A stretch of DNA of 7,729 nt. It comes from Candidatus Woesearchaeota archaeon. Its GTDB lineage: Archaea; Nanobdellota; Nanobdellia; Woesearchaeales; UBA525. Shown here piece after piece: positions 1-5,261 of the stretch. Both the position numbers and the translations under genes were made by a program. The notes under the pieces are model-generated. The model made no database searches. It was not told the origin of the DNA and saw nothing but the letters and a program-made list of their open reading frames with translations. Numbering within the stretch: position 1 is the first letter of the stretch; each line of letters starts with the position of its first letter. The stretch lies in assembly GCA_013331575.1 (NCBI GenBank), contig DUGD01000033.1, positions 1,062 to 8,790 on the forward strand, in the 5' to 3' direction.

Positions 1-1
1 G

Positions 2-196
2 GATAAAGGCGTCGTGCTGAGAATGCAGCAGAAAGCGCCGTACCTCAACCCCGAGCGAACGATGACCCTTGAGGACTTGAAGTACCTCAAAGGACAGGAT
101 GCTGTCGCGCTGGTCTGCGCGCAACGTCAAGAGCACCCTCCTGAAATCACGGTCTATTACGGTCTGCCGGTACGCAAGACAATCGGCTCCGAGTGA
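2..196 (+). CDS. C-terminal part of an unknown protein, paralogue of the next gene (5' end outside window)
   Basis: The frame is open from the first base of the window to the TGA at 194-196, so this is the 3' end of a longer gene. The GTG at 14 is only an internal codon. I do not recognise the family. The tail contains AQRQE followed by VYYGLPVR, which aligns with AQREQ and IYYGTPMR at the end of the next gene (203-634); both follow a helix of the form DLKYLKG / DWKELRD. The two genes therefore look like a tandem duplication. No membrane segment or signal peptide is visible in this part. Its stop codon lies inside the ribosome-binding site of the next gene (GAGTGAT, 191-197), so the two are probably co-transcribed and translationally coupled. 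Confidence 0.6.
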   Translation, partial: DKGVVLRMQQKAPYLNPERTMTLEDLKYLKGQDAVALVCAQRQEHPPEITVYYGLPVRKTIGSE

Positions 197-202
197 TATC
201 AT

Positions 203-634
203 ATGCTCAGCACTCTCCGAAAAGTAAGGGATTCCATGCGCGCGCAGTACAAGCGCCTCGATGAGATCGCGAAAGAACGTATCCGCGAGGATGAGGATTG
301 CAAGGAATTCTTGCACAACTTGAAAATATCACCCTCATCGGTCGAAGAGTACATGCTCAGCAAGGACCACAAAGTCGAACCTTTCATACCGCGCGGGAAA
401 AACGAAGGCATTGCAATCATAGTCCATGAACGATACGGCTCCGCAGCGAGATCGTACGTGGAGTCGCTCGTAGGATACGAGCGAAAACGCGAGATCATGA
501 TCGGCGACTGGAAGGAGCTTCGCGACGCGAAAGTCGTGGCTATCGCCGGCGCGCAACGCGAGCAGTTCCGCTACGGATTCCTCATCGGCAAAGCGATATA
601 CTACGGCACGCCGATGCGCGAGAGCGAAGATTAG
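203..634 (+). CDS. hypothetical protein, paralogue of the upstream gene
   Basis: Encodes 143 residues of unknown function. The ATG at 203 is preceded by GAGTGAT (191-197), close to the archaeal Shine-Dalgarno GGAGGTGAT and 5 nt from the start, so I keep this start over the internal ATG at 236. The first ~40 residues are highly charged and should be helical (RKVRDSMRAQYKRLDE onward). The middle has a hydrophobic strand (GIAIIVHERYG, around residues 68-78). The last ~40 residues (WKELRDAKVVAIAGAQ to YYGTPMRESED) match the tail of the upstream gene. It is probably soluble and cytoplasmic. It is the second gene of a four-gene run, separated by 6 nt from the gene before and 13 nt from the gene after. 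Confidence 0.7.
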   Translation: MLSTLRKVRDSMRAQYKRLDEIAKERIREDEDCKEFLHNLKISPSSVEEYMLSKDHKVEPFIPRGKNEGIAIIVHERYGSAARSYVESLVGYERKREIMIGDWKELRDAKVVAIAGAQREQFRYGFLIGKAIYYGTPMRESED

Positions 635-643
635 GGAGATGAT
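635..643 (+). promoter_or_regulatory. Shine-Dalgarno site that fixes the start of the next gene
   Basis: GGAGATGAT matches the archaeal anti-SD complement GGAGGTGAT at 8 of 9 positions. It directly follows the stop codon of the upstream gene. The ATG at 639 lies inside this site and is excluded as a start. The ATG at 648 lies 4 nt after it and is the sensible start. Confidence 0.7.
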
Positions 644-647
644 ACTC

Positions 648-1133
648 ATGGCAGACCGACTCTACATCGACACATTGACGCCAGCGGAACTCGCTGCAGT
701 GGAGCGAAGGATGCGACCTGGCAATGCATCGTCCGCGGGATTCTTGGGGCGAGGCGAGTCGCTACGCAACTGCATCGAACGCGACGCCGCGACACTGGCA
801 CGGCACGGCGTGACGCACTACGAGGCGGCGCGATGGCTCGAGGACATGCTCAATCGCATACCAAAAGGGGTCGATGCGAGCCTGCGCTTCTCCGGTTATG
901 AAGCGAAAGGCGTGGTGCGACGCGGTATCCAAGGATGTCCGTTCGGTAGTTACGCGTGCGGCATGACCAATGTCACGTATCAATTCACGAAGCGCTCTAC
1001 ACAAGAAGGTTTCTCCATCTCCGGTCTCTTGCCGCACCTCATCGGCACGCACCAGTTCTTCGAGGGGAACACGCCGTACCGTCTCGATCCTGAGCGACTG
1101 CTCGAGATGCGAGCGCACATACCGCACCTGTAA
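648..1133 (+). CDS. conserved uncharacterised protein with Cys/His positions
   Basis: Encodes 161 residues, starting at the ATG at 648 behind a near-perfect Shine-Dalgarno site. Motifs in order are LTPAELAAVERRMRPG (residues 10-25), GFLGRGESL (31-39), a helical stretch with HGVTHYEAARWLEDML (53-68), CPFGSYAC (97-104), and GLLPHLIGTHQFFEG followed by PYRLDPE (126-149). I have the impression of a widespread uncharacterised family with the pattern GFLG.gE.L / CPFG / GL..HLI..H.FFEG..PYR.DPE, but I know no function for it. C97, C104, H130 and H135 could bind a metal; that is inference only. No membrane segment is seen. It is the third gene of the operon, 16 nt from the next start. Confidence 0.75.
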   Translation: MADRLYIDTLTPAELAAVERRMRPGNASSAGFLGRGESLRNCIERDAATLARHGVTHYEAARWLEDMLNRIPKGVDASLRFSGYEAKGVVRRGIQGCPFGSYACGMTNVTYQFTKRSTQEGFSISGLLPHLIGTHQFFEGNTPYRLDPERLLEMRAHIPHL

Positions 1134-1149
1134 TCATCCGAGGCGACAT

Positions 1150-1944
1150 ATGGAATCTATCATCGAAGCGATGGGAATGAAGGCGACCGCTAAATCTGCG
1201 ATCGCGAGCGATAGTGTTGCTGTCGTGAGTGGCACAAGCGCAAACGCATCGTCCGACCGAACAACGCTTTACGCTGCGCAGCAATCATTGCCCATTGTCA
1301 AGCCAACGGAGCGGCGTTTAAGCGAGGAGCAATACCTTGACTTGTGCAAGCGCGTCGACGCGGAGCACGAATACCGCCTGGCAATCGCTGACAATTGGCG
1401 CGATGAAGAGATTCTCAATCACCTGCCCGACGTCGCACGAGTGGACGGCAAGGTGCCGGAGAGCACAGTCTATGCGTACGCCGAACATCGCGAGATACCG
1501 CGTGACATTGTCGATAGCGTGCTGCGAGAGTACCTGCCGACAGCCGAGCAGCAACATGAACTCGCGAAGCACAGCACACCAACTATTGAAATCATTGCGG
1601 CAGAGATGGTTGAGGACCTCGCCGTTGTATGCTCGCAGATCGACAGCAATGGTGATCAACGCATTGCTTTGAAACATCGATTCAATTATGGTATTTATGG
1701 GCCTATGTTACACGTCGATGTGTATGCTCGAAAATCACGATGGCGCAAGAAGAAATTAGTTGAATTGGGATATCGTTTTGATAAAAATGGGTTATGCGCG
1801 CACGATGCAGGCGTCCGTGATCCATTGGCATTCGATCTTTTCGGTAAATCCCTAGAAGCACTAACGAACGGAATATCAACAATCAATCCCGTCATCAAAC
1901 GATCATATGTGATCTGCGCTGATGGAAGTACAAAGCCCGTCTGA
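1150..1944 (+). CDS. hypothetical protein with an AT-rich 3' half
   Basis: Encodes 264 residues. The frame is open back to 970, but that part overlaps the previous gene. The ATG at 1150 follows CGAGGCGA (1139-1146) at good spacing, so I start there. The first ~55 residues are low-complexity (Ala, Ser, Thr) and likely disordered. Residues ~56-135 are charged and helical (RRLSEEQYLDLCKRVDAEHE onward). The last ~95 residues contain a basic patch ARKSRWRKKK (around 199-208). No known motif, signal peptide or membrane helix is apparent. Base composition changes inside the gene: hand counts give about 38% GC at 1681-1800 against about 58% at 661-720. It ends the operon, 43 nt from the convergent minus-strand gene. 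Confidence 0.7.
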   Translation: MESIIEAMGMKATAKSAIASDSVAVVSGTSANASSDRTTLYAAQQSLPIVKPTERRLSEEQYLDLCKRVDAEHEYRLAIADNWRDEEILNHLPDVARVDGKVPESTVYAYAEHREIPRDIVDSVLREYLPTAEQQHELAKHSTPTIEIIAAEMVEDLAVVCSQIDSNGDQRIALKHRFNYGIYGPMLHVDVYARKSRWRKKKLVELGYRFDKNGLCAHDAGVRDPLAFDLFGKSLEALTNGISTINPVIKRSYVICADGSTKPV

Positions 1945-1987
1945 TGCAGATGCGACAGCAGTGTAGTTAAGATATCGCTCTCCATCC

Positions 1988-2221
1988 TCACCGGAACATC
2001 GCGACGAAGAGCGCTTTTCGCATCTCTTCTTTGTTTGTCGCGCGGCGCATGGATGCCGCCAAAAATTTATCACTGAGTTCATGCTCTATCCATGACGCGA
2101 AATCGTTCTTTTTCTCGTCGCAGTGCGTAGAGAATGTCTTATTTGTCATCGCACCCAGCGCAGCATAGAGCTCATCGCGGCTCGCTATTGTCGTCCCGTC
2201 CTTGAGGCGTAGTGGGTGCAT
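1988..2221 (-). CDS. small conserved protein, DUF5752-like
   Basis: Encodes 77 residues: a short N-terminal LRLKDGTTIASRDELYAAL, then NKTFSTHCDEKKNDFASWI and a C-terminal helix with LSDKFLAASMRRATNKEEM. The pattern L.DG..I.s.deL...L..m....F..H...kNDFa.Wi...l.D..LA is one I remember from many short archaeal proteins, particularly DPANN, and it resembles the DUF5752 family; I give that name with low confidence. Function is unknown. The ATG is 26-27 nt from the centre of the TATA box at 2244-2251, so transcription should begin at about the A of the start codon, giving a leaderless mRNA. No Shine-Dalgarno is needed or seen. It is divergent from tRNA-Trp and convergent with the upstream operon. 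Confidence 0.8.
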   Translation of the reverse strand: MHPLRLKDGTTIASRDELYAALGAMTNKTFSTHCDEKKNDFASWIEHELSDKFLAASMRRATNKEEMRKALFVAMFR

Positions 2222-2243
2222 CGTCCTCGCGGAGACGGTTACT

Positions 2244-2251
2244 TTTATAAA
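2244..2251. promoter_or_regulatory. Palindromic TATA box shared by two divergent genes
   Basis: TTTATAAA is its own reverse complement. Its centre is about 29 nt from the first base of the mature tRNA-Trp (2277, + strand) and about 26 nt from the ATG of the minus-strand gene (2221). Both distances fit archaeal TBP/TFB promoters. The + strand context GTTACTTTTATAAA closely matches that of the second promoter at 2518, including the bases upstream that would form the BRE. Confidence 0.75.
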
Positions 2252-2276
2252 TCATCCTTGTCCCCTCGTCCGTAAC

Positions 2277-2403
2277 GGGGTTATAGTACAACCTGGCTAG
2301 TATTACCGCCTCCAGTTGCTGGAGGGATGAGCCCGCAAGGGCGATGAACAAACCTTCGCTTAGGCGAAAGCGGTCGATCTGGGTTCAAATCCCAGTAGCC
2401 CCA
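2277..2403 (+). tRNA. tRNA-Trp (CCA) with an intron after position 37
   Basis: The cloverleaf can be drawn by hand. Acceptor stem GGGGTTA (2277-2283) pairs with TAGCCCC (2396-2402) and the discriminator is A2403. D stem GTAC (2286-2289) pairs with GTAT (2300-2303), with GG in the loop. Anticodon stem ACCGC (2305-2309) pairs with GCGGT (2370-2374). T arm CTGGG (2379-2383) and CCCAG (2391-2395) enclose TTCAAAT. Removing 2316-2368 leaves the loop CTCCAGA with anticodon CCA (2312-2314). This reads UGG, and the loop matches the archaeal tRNA-Trp loop as I remember it. The 37/38 position is the standard archaeal intron site. The 3' CCA is not encoded. The variable loop is 4 nt. The exact splice site could shift by a base or two and keep CCA. 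Confidence 0.92.
2316..2368 (+). other. tRNA-Trp intron, 53 nt, with D'/C'-like motifs
   Basis: The intron starts with TTG and then CTGGAGG (2319-2325), which is perfectly complementary to tRNA positions 31-37 (2309-2315). Two bases later comes ATGA (2327-2330), like a box D' with one change from CUGA. Then follows a GCCC/GGGC hairpin with a GCAA tetraloop (2331-2342), and GCGATGA (2341-2347), like box C' with one change from RUGAUGA. The 3' part holds a TTCGC/GCGAA hairpin (2355-2368). Introns of euryarchaeal tRNA-Trp are known to act as C/D guides for C34 and U39. Here the outer C and D boxes are missing, so a working guide is not proven. I could not draw a clean bulge-helix-bulge motif; the best central helix has 3 of 4 pairs. 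Confidence 0.7.
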
Positions 2404-2416
2404 CTTCTTATTTTCA
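2404..2416 (+). terminator. T-rich stretch after tRNA-Trp
   Basis: The tRNA is followed at once by CTTCTTATTTTC. Archaeal RNA polymerase terminates at such T-rich runs. The rest of 2417-2517 holds no gene; it contains a 10-bp palindrome CTTCCGGAAG (2482-2491) flanked by GGTAG and CTACC (2460-2464, 2494-2498). Confidence 0.45.
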
Positions 2417-2517
2417 TAGCTGTGTTTCTTTCGCGTCCAAGCGACGTCCGTTCTCAGCCGGTAGTTATGCTGCGCTCCCCTCTTCCGGAAGTGCTACCAC
2501 TGGCGCATAGCGTAACT

Positions 2518-2525
2518 TTTATAAA
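2518..2525 (+). promoter_or_regulatory. TATA box for the gene at 2561
   Basis: TTTATAAA sits in the context GTAACTTTTATAAACAATC, nearly the same as the promoter at 2244. Transcription should start near 2547, leaving a leader of about 14 nt. That leader contains GGTGA (2552-2556), a short Shine-Dalgarno match placed correctly for the ATG at 2561. Confidence 0.7.
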
Positions 2526-2560
2526 CAATCTCCGTCAGGCCAGTGCTGTCCGGTGACATC

Positions 2561-3090
2561 ATGGCTTTCAACGATGAAATGGAGCGGTACATGCGCGATC
2601 GCAAACGGCGATCGATGATCCACACCAGTGATGGCACGAGCCAACCCGGCTGGTGGGATAGAGTCTCTTCCCGAAAAAAGGGGAATTGCCGCGGGACCAG
2701 CGCACTCCGGACGAGATGGCGAAGGTGACAGCGATGGAACAGGACATCAAGAAAGGAGAGGAGCGGCTCGAAGACGCGGATGATACTGCGCATGAGACGC
2801 TCGCGGACAAACAAGAGGCCCGTGTGGGGCTTTACGAGCGGTTCCTGCGCATGTTCCAGACCGAACGCAAGATGGAAGATGATTACGAGCACATCGACGG
2901 AGAACAACTCCACGGCACGACCGTCATCAAGAACGACCCCGACGTCACGGAGGACTTCAAGACCCTCGCGATCATCCAGGTCAAATGGTTCGAGCGCATG
3001 CCGAGCCGCGTGAAAGAGGAGTTCAAGGAATCGGAGGACTACCTCCGGTACAAGGACATCCTGCAGCGCCGCGGCGTAGCGAAGAAGTGA
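2561..3090 (+). CDS. small acidic coiled-coil protein, frame change at 2674-2680
   Basis: The ATG at 2561 follows GGTGA and a TATA box. The first frame reads MAFNDEMERYMRDRKRRSM to GWWDRVSSRKKG and would stop after 55 codons. The rest of the protein continues in the -1 frame from the A-tract: KKGELPRDQRTPDEMAKV and so on to the TGA at 3088-3090. The joined product is 176 residues: a charged N-terminus, an acidic helical/coiled-coil middle (EQDIKKGEERLEDADD onward), and a C-terminal part FKTLAIIQVKWFERMPSRVKEEFKESEDYLRYKDIL. I remember C-terminal parts of this kind in hypothetical DPANN proteins. No function is known. The break is either a programmed -1 frameshift, a real mutation, or a missing A in the assembly. 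The downstream part could also be started separately (TTG 2686 or ATG 2716). Confidence 0.7.
2674..2680 (+). other. A_AAA_AAG heptamer, possible -1 frameshift site
   Basis: Read in the frame of the ATG at 2561, the codons are CGA AAA AAG, giving the classical X_XXY_YYZ slippery site A_AAA_AAG known from bacterial dnaX. Slipping back one base after AAG gives GGG GAA TTG CCG and joins the downstream frame. TTCCC (2668-2672) and GGGAA (2681-2685) flank it and could pair, placing the A-tract in a hairpin loop. I see no strong stimulatory hairpin at the usual 5-9 nt downstream. Confidence 0.5.
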
Positions 3091-3110
3091 TTTTCTTTTA
3101 GTATATTTTT
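3091..3110 (+). terminator. Oligo-T terminator after the gene at 2561
   Basis: Directly after the stop codon comes TTTTCTTTTAGTATATTTTT with no preceding GC-rich hairpin, which is the usual archaeal intrinsic termination signal. The inner TATAT could alternatively be a weak TATA box for the structured region that follows. Confidence 0.55.
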
Positions 3111-3196
3111 GTGTATAACTTGATACTGCGCTATACTCTTACCGTCCAGTATTCAGTATTCGCATCGCTGCCTTGGCGTTATTCTGAGGGCGGAGT

Positions 3197-3220
3197 ATGG
3201 CGAGGCAGTAGCCGAGCCAT
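3197..3220 (+). other. Hairpin with a symmetric tandem GA internal loop
   Basis: ATGGC (3197-3201) pairs with GCCAT (3216-3220). GA (3202-3203) faces GA (3214-3215), which can form tandem sheared G.A pairs. GGC (3204-3206) pairs with GCC (3211-3213), closed by an AGTA loop. It suggests a folded RNA; there is no 3-nt bulge, so it is not a canonical kink-turn. Confidence 0.5.
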
Positions 3221-3260
3221 CTTGCGACGCCCGAAACGATTTCGCCGAGGGCGATATGTC

Positions 3261-3274
3261 CGCCGCAGCGAACG
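3261..3274 (+). repeat. Direct repeat CGCCGCAGCGAACG, copy 1
   Basis: This is an exact 14-bp match to 3371-3384, 110 bases further on. In both copies an AT-rich stretch and then TAGTTGAC follow. Partial relatives occur at 3456-3462 (GCGAACG) and 5463-5476 (GCCGCCAAACGACG), each again ahead of a TAGTTGAC-like sequence. Confidence 0.75.
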
Positions 3275-3310
3275 ACAAATCAGCAATAGTTGACTGACTA
3301 CAATAAGGGG

Positions 3311-3369
3311 TAGTTGACTATCGTGGGAGAACACATGCACTCTCTCACTGCAATGAGTAGTCGGTGAAT
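3311..3369 (+). repeat. Hairpin repeat, copy I
   Basis: Begins TAGTTGACTATC. GTGGGAGA (3323-3330) then pairs with TCTCTCAC (3341-3348, one G-T) around a 10-nt loop, followed by CTGCAATGAGTAG. The outer segments TTGACTA (3314-3320) and TAGTCGG (3358-3364) can also pair. The end TGAATG runs into direct repeat copy 2. Confidence 0.65.
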
Positions 3370-3370
3370 G

Positions 3371-3384
3371 CGCCGCAGCGAACG
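3371..3384 (+). repeat. Direct repeat CGCCGCAGCGAACG, copy 2
   Basis: Exact copy of 3261-3274. It separates hairpin repeat copies I and II, so the region reads as a loosely tandem array with units of unequal length. Confidence 0.75.
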
Positions 3385-3396
3385 TCTAATTAATAG

Positions 3397-3457
3397 TAGT
3401 TGACGACGCGAGGGATTCTATGAATCCCTGCGCAGGGAAACACGTCGTTTCCCTTGC
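3397..3457 (+). repeat. Hairpin repeat, copy II, with a second hairpin
   Basis: Begins TAGTTGAC. AGGGATTC (3411-3418) pairs perfectly with GAATCCCT (3422-3429) around TAT, extended by CGC/GCG past one bulged G. AGGGAAAC (3434-3441) then pairs with GTTTCCCT (3447-3454) around ACGTC. CGTC in that loop (3443-3446) is complementary to GACG at 3402-3405, which would allow a pseudoknot. Confidence 0.65.
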
Positions 3458-3470
3458 GAACGAGAAGGAG

Positions 3471-3531
3471 TGGTTGACTATCCTGGGAATGAATGCATTC
3501 TTACTGTAGCGAGTAATTTGTTGATGCGCCG
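3471..3531 (+). repeat. Hairpin repeat, copy III
   Basis: Begins TGGTTGACTATC. TGGGAATG (3484-3491) can pair with CATTCTTA (3496-3503, two G-T pairs), followed by CTGTAGCGAGTA and an end TTGATGCGCCG that matches the junction after copy I. It lies about 15 nt past the stop codon of the minus-strand hydrolase gene, so it would be in the 3' end of that mRNA. Confidence 0.65.
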
Positions 3532-3545
3532 TTGTAATATGATGC

Positions 3546-5231
3546 TTATCGCGCCGGTAACGTGATGTTGATAAAATTCGACGTCTCCCCTGTGGAGCGC
3601 GTCACTTGAATCTTGATTGTGCAGCTCTTGCCTGTGTTGCAGCCAGACGGTGCAGCATTCGATGGGAGTTTGAATGACACGAACGAACCATCATTAGCAA
3701 TCGTTAGCGGAAGATCGCCTCCCCATTGCGCGTTGTTATCGAATACGTTAGCGTACCCGCTCAAGAATCCCTCTCCGCTGGCCCACACCGCCCACGGCGT
3801 GTATGACGTCACTACGCCGCCGGCCGTCAAGGTGAGAGGAGGTCGTTGAATGTCGAATGGTTCACTTCTCAAACCGCTTATTGCTTCGCGTATTTCGCTC
3901 ACCGCTATCTTCGGAGTTCCATCGGGGTTGATAATTGCGAGGCCGCTGCATGCCGGGGCGGTGCATTCGATGTTAGGGCACGGTTTCCAACCCCAGAGGT
4001 TGAATCCAAGTTCATTGTCAAGCGCGTACTCTACAATGGTTCTGTCCACGCGCGCTTGGATGATATCTTTGCCACTGCATGCGGACGCTCCGAACTCGCC
4101 GATAATCAATGGCGTCTCTGGGTAGCCGCTCTGGAATCGATCCGCACGCACATCGAGCTCATTATAGATCTCTTCAGTGTCGTAACTATCGAGCCCGTAC
4201 GCGACCATGCTGAGGAAATCAAACGATATCGGTTCGGCAATCGGCGACGTGTCGCTCCAGCCCCTGCTGATAAGAGTGTAATCATGGTATCCTATCGTGA
4301 ACTTCTCTCGAAGATTCTGTGGCAGTTGGTTGGGGAAGTTTCCGAGTGTTAATCTGAGTGTTGTCGCTTGTTCCGCAGGCGTCTGTTCCCACCCATCGCA
4401 CCCTTCTGTGCCTTCGGTGAAGACGAGGACATAGACAGTGTCGTTGTACTCTTGTATCTCCCCGAGGAAGTGTGCTGTGTAATCGACGAACGCATCGTAC
4501 AGAATGGGATCCTGCGTCCAATTGCAAGCGTTGATCCCTTGTGGCGCCCATCCTTTGCCGAGGTAGTTAAGCCCGATGATAGCGTGCATGTCATTCTCCT
4601 TGAACAGTTGGAGGGTCTGCCGCAGTTGCGTGAACTCTGCTTCATTGTACTGCGTAGGTGTGCTTAGCGGTTGAGGATCCATCAGACTCCACGGCGTCAC
4701 GAGCCAGACGGTGTTGAACCCTGCAGCTTTTATCGCAGGAAGTGTTTCCGTGAGATGGATGTGGCGTTGTGCCATACTCGATCCGAAATCGTAGAACGTG
4801 ACGCTGTGTATGTCTTGTACGGTGAAGGGGGGTGTGCATGTACCGCAGTTTATCGTACCACCGCACCCATCATTTGTCTCGCCGCAATCGTTACCTTGCG
4901 CTTCGCAGGTGGTAGGAGCGCATTCATTCTCTCCCCTCGTGCTCTTTGTCTCGCTCCAGGTATTGTCTTTGACTGCGAAGAAAAATTCATGTATCGGATT
5001 GATGGCGAATCCCAGATTCACAGTATAACTTTTTTCGTTGGTATTGGCCCACAGGAATCCGCCGGGATTCCCGATATTGGTATCTCCTCTGATGTTGATC
5101 TGGAACGGCGGGATCCCATCATAGGTGATTGTGAGCGTGTTTCCTTGGAATGTCTGGCCGGTGATCGTTGCCGCAAGAACGTTCGTGGAAAGCAGTATCC
5201 CGAACAGGAGACTTATGATTGCTATGCGCAT
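3546..5231 (-). CDS. secreted multidomain glycoside hydrolase, clan GH-A (GH5-like) TIM barrel
   Basis: Encodes 561 residues. The ATG at 5231 starts a clear signal peptide (MRIAIISLLFGILLSTNVLA, cleavage likely after residue 20) and lies 26-27 nt from a TATA box, so the mRNA should be leaderless. In-frame codons further upstream would overlap that TATA box. Domains: a beta-sandwich-like domain (~21-98); a six-cysteine segment (C104, C109, C116, C123, C129, C132) with the pattern C.P.TC..CG..DGCGG..CG.C; a TIM barrel (~137-455); and a C-terminal Ig/TIG-like beta domain (~457-561) with C531 and C537. In the barrel, GEFG gives the expected nucleophile E379 and VLVFTEG gives E273 as the likely acid/base. 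W413 and W415 fit the barrel end. The substrate, presumably an extracellular polysaccharide or glycan, cannot be read from the sequence. No C-terminal anchor is seen. Confidence 0.8.
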   Translation of the reverse strand: MRIAIISLLFGILLSTNVLAATITGQTFQGNTLTITYDGIPPFQINIRGDTNIGNPGGFLWANTNEKSYTVNLGFAINPIHEFFFAVKDNTWSETKSTRGENECAPTTCEAQGNDCGETNDGCGGTINCGTCTPPFTVQDIHSVTFYDFGSSMAQRHIHLTETLPAIKAAGFNTVWLVTPWSLMDPQPLSTPTQYNEAEFTQLRQTLQLFKENDMHAIIGLNYLGKGWAPQGINACNWTQDPILYDAFVDYTAHFLGEIQEYNDTVYVLVFTEGTEGCDGWEQTPAEQATTLRLTLGNFPNQLPQNLREKFTIGYHDYTLISRGWSDTSPIAEPISFDFLSMVAYGLDSYDTEEIYNELDVRADRFQSGYPETPLIIGEFGASACSGKDIIQARVDRTIVEYALDNELGFNLWGWKPCPNIECTAPACSGLAIINPDGTPKIAVSEIREAISGLRSEPFDIQRPPLTLTAGGVVTSYTPWAVWASGEGFLSGYANVFDNNAQWGGDLPLTIANDGSFVSFKLPSNAAPSGCNTGKSCTIKIQVTRSTGETSNFINITLPAR

Positions 5232-5253
5232 AAATCTCTTCGGAGAATGTATG

Positions 5254-5261
5254 TTTATAAA
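5254..5261 (-). promoter_or_regulatory. TATA box for the secreted hydrolase gene
   Basis: TTTATAAA is centred 26-27 nt ahead of the ATG at 5231, the same spacing as between the box at 2244-2251 and the minus-strand gene at 2221. It marks leaderless transcription and fixes the start codon at the signal peptide. Confidence 0.7.

Larger units (their letters stand above)
3111..3545. other. 435-nt non-coding, repeat- and hairpin-rich region
   Basis: No ORF here has a start signal or a protein-like sequence. The 60-codon frame at 3111-3293 is basic and low-quality and contains hairpins. The stretch holds the GA-containing hairpin at 3197-3220, a second stem-loop (CGAAA/TTTCG, 3232-3244) inside GCCC/GGGC, two copies of a 14-bp direct repeat, and three copies of a hairpin repeat. 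It could be an unknown structured RNA gene, a cluster of dispersed elements, or both. I found none of the RNase P or SRP signatures I know. Confidence 0.5.

Noticed and set aside
199..649. Minus-strand frames opposite the gene at 203-634
   Set aside because: Antisense shadows in a GC-rich coding region; no start signals, and the + strand genes have Shine-Dalgarno sites and a paralogue.
970..1149. 60-codon upstream extension of the gene at 1150
   Set aside because: It overlaps the gene at 648-1133 in another frame, and a good Shine-Dalgarno precedes the ATG at 1150.
2344..2556. 70-codon + strand ORF starting MNKPSLRRKRS
   Set aside because: Its first part is the translated tRNA-Trp gene; the run VQIPVAP is the T arm read as protein.
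3111..3300. Structured region as RNase P RNA
   Set aside because: I could not find the conserved GAGGAAAGTCC or ACAGAAA-type core sequences.
3261..3531. Repeat cluster as a CRISPR array or integron attC array
   Set aside because: Repeats are not identical and spacing is irregular (110 versus about 155 bases). There are no uniform spacers and no cas genes. The attC core pattern GTTRRRY/RYYYAAC is not met.
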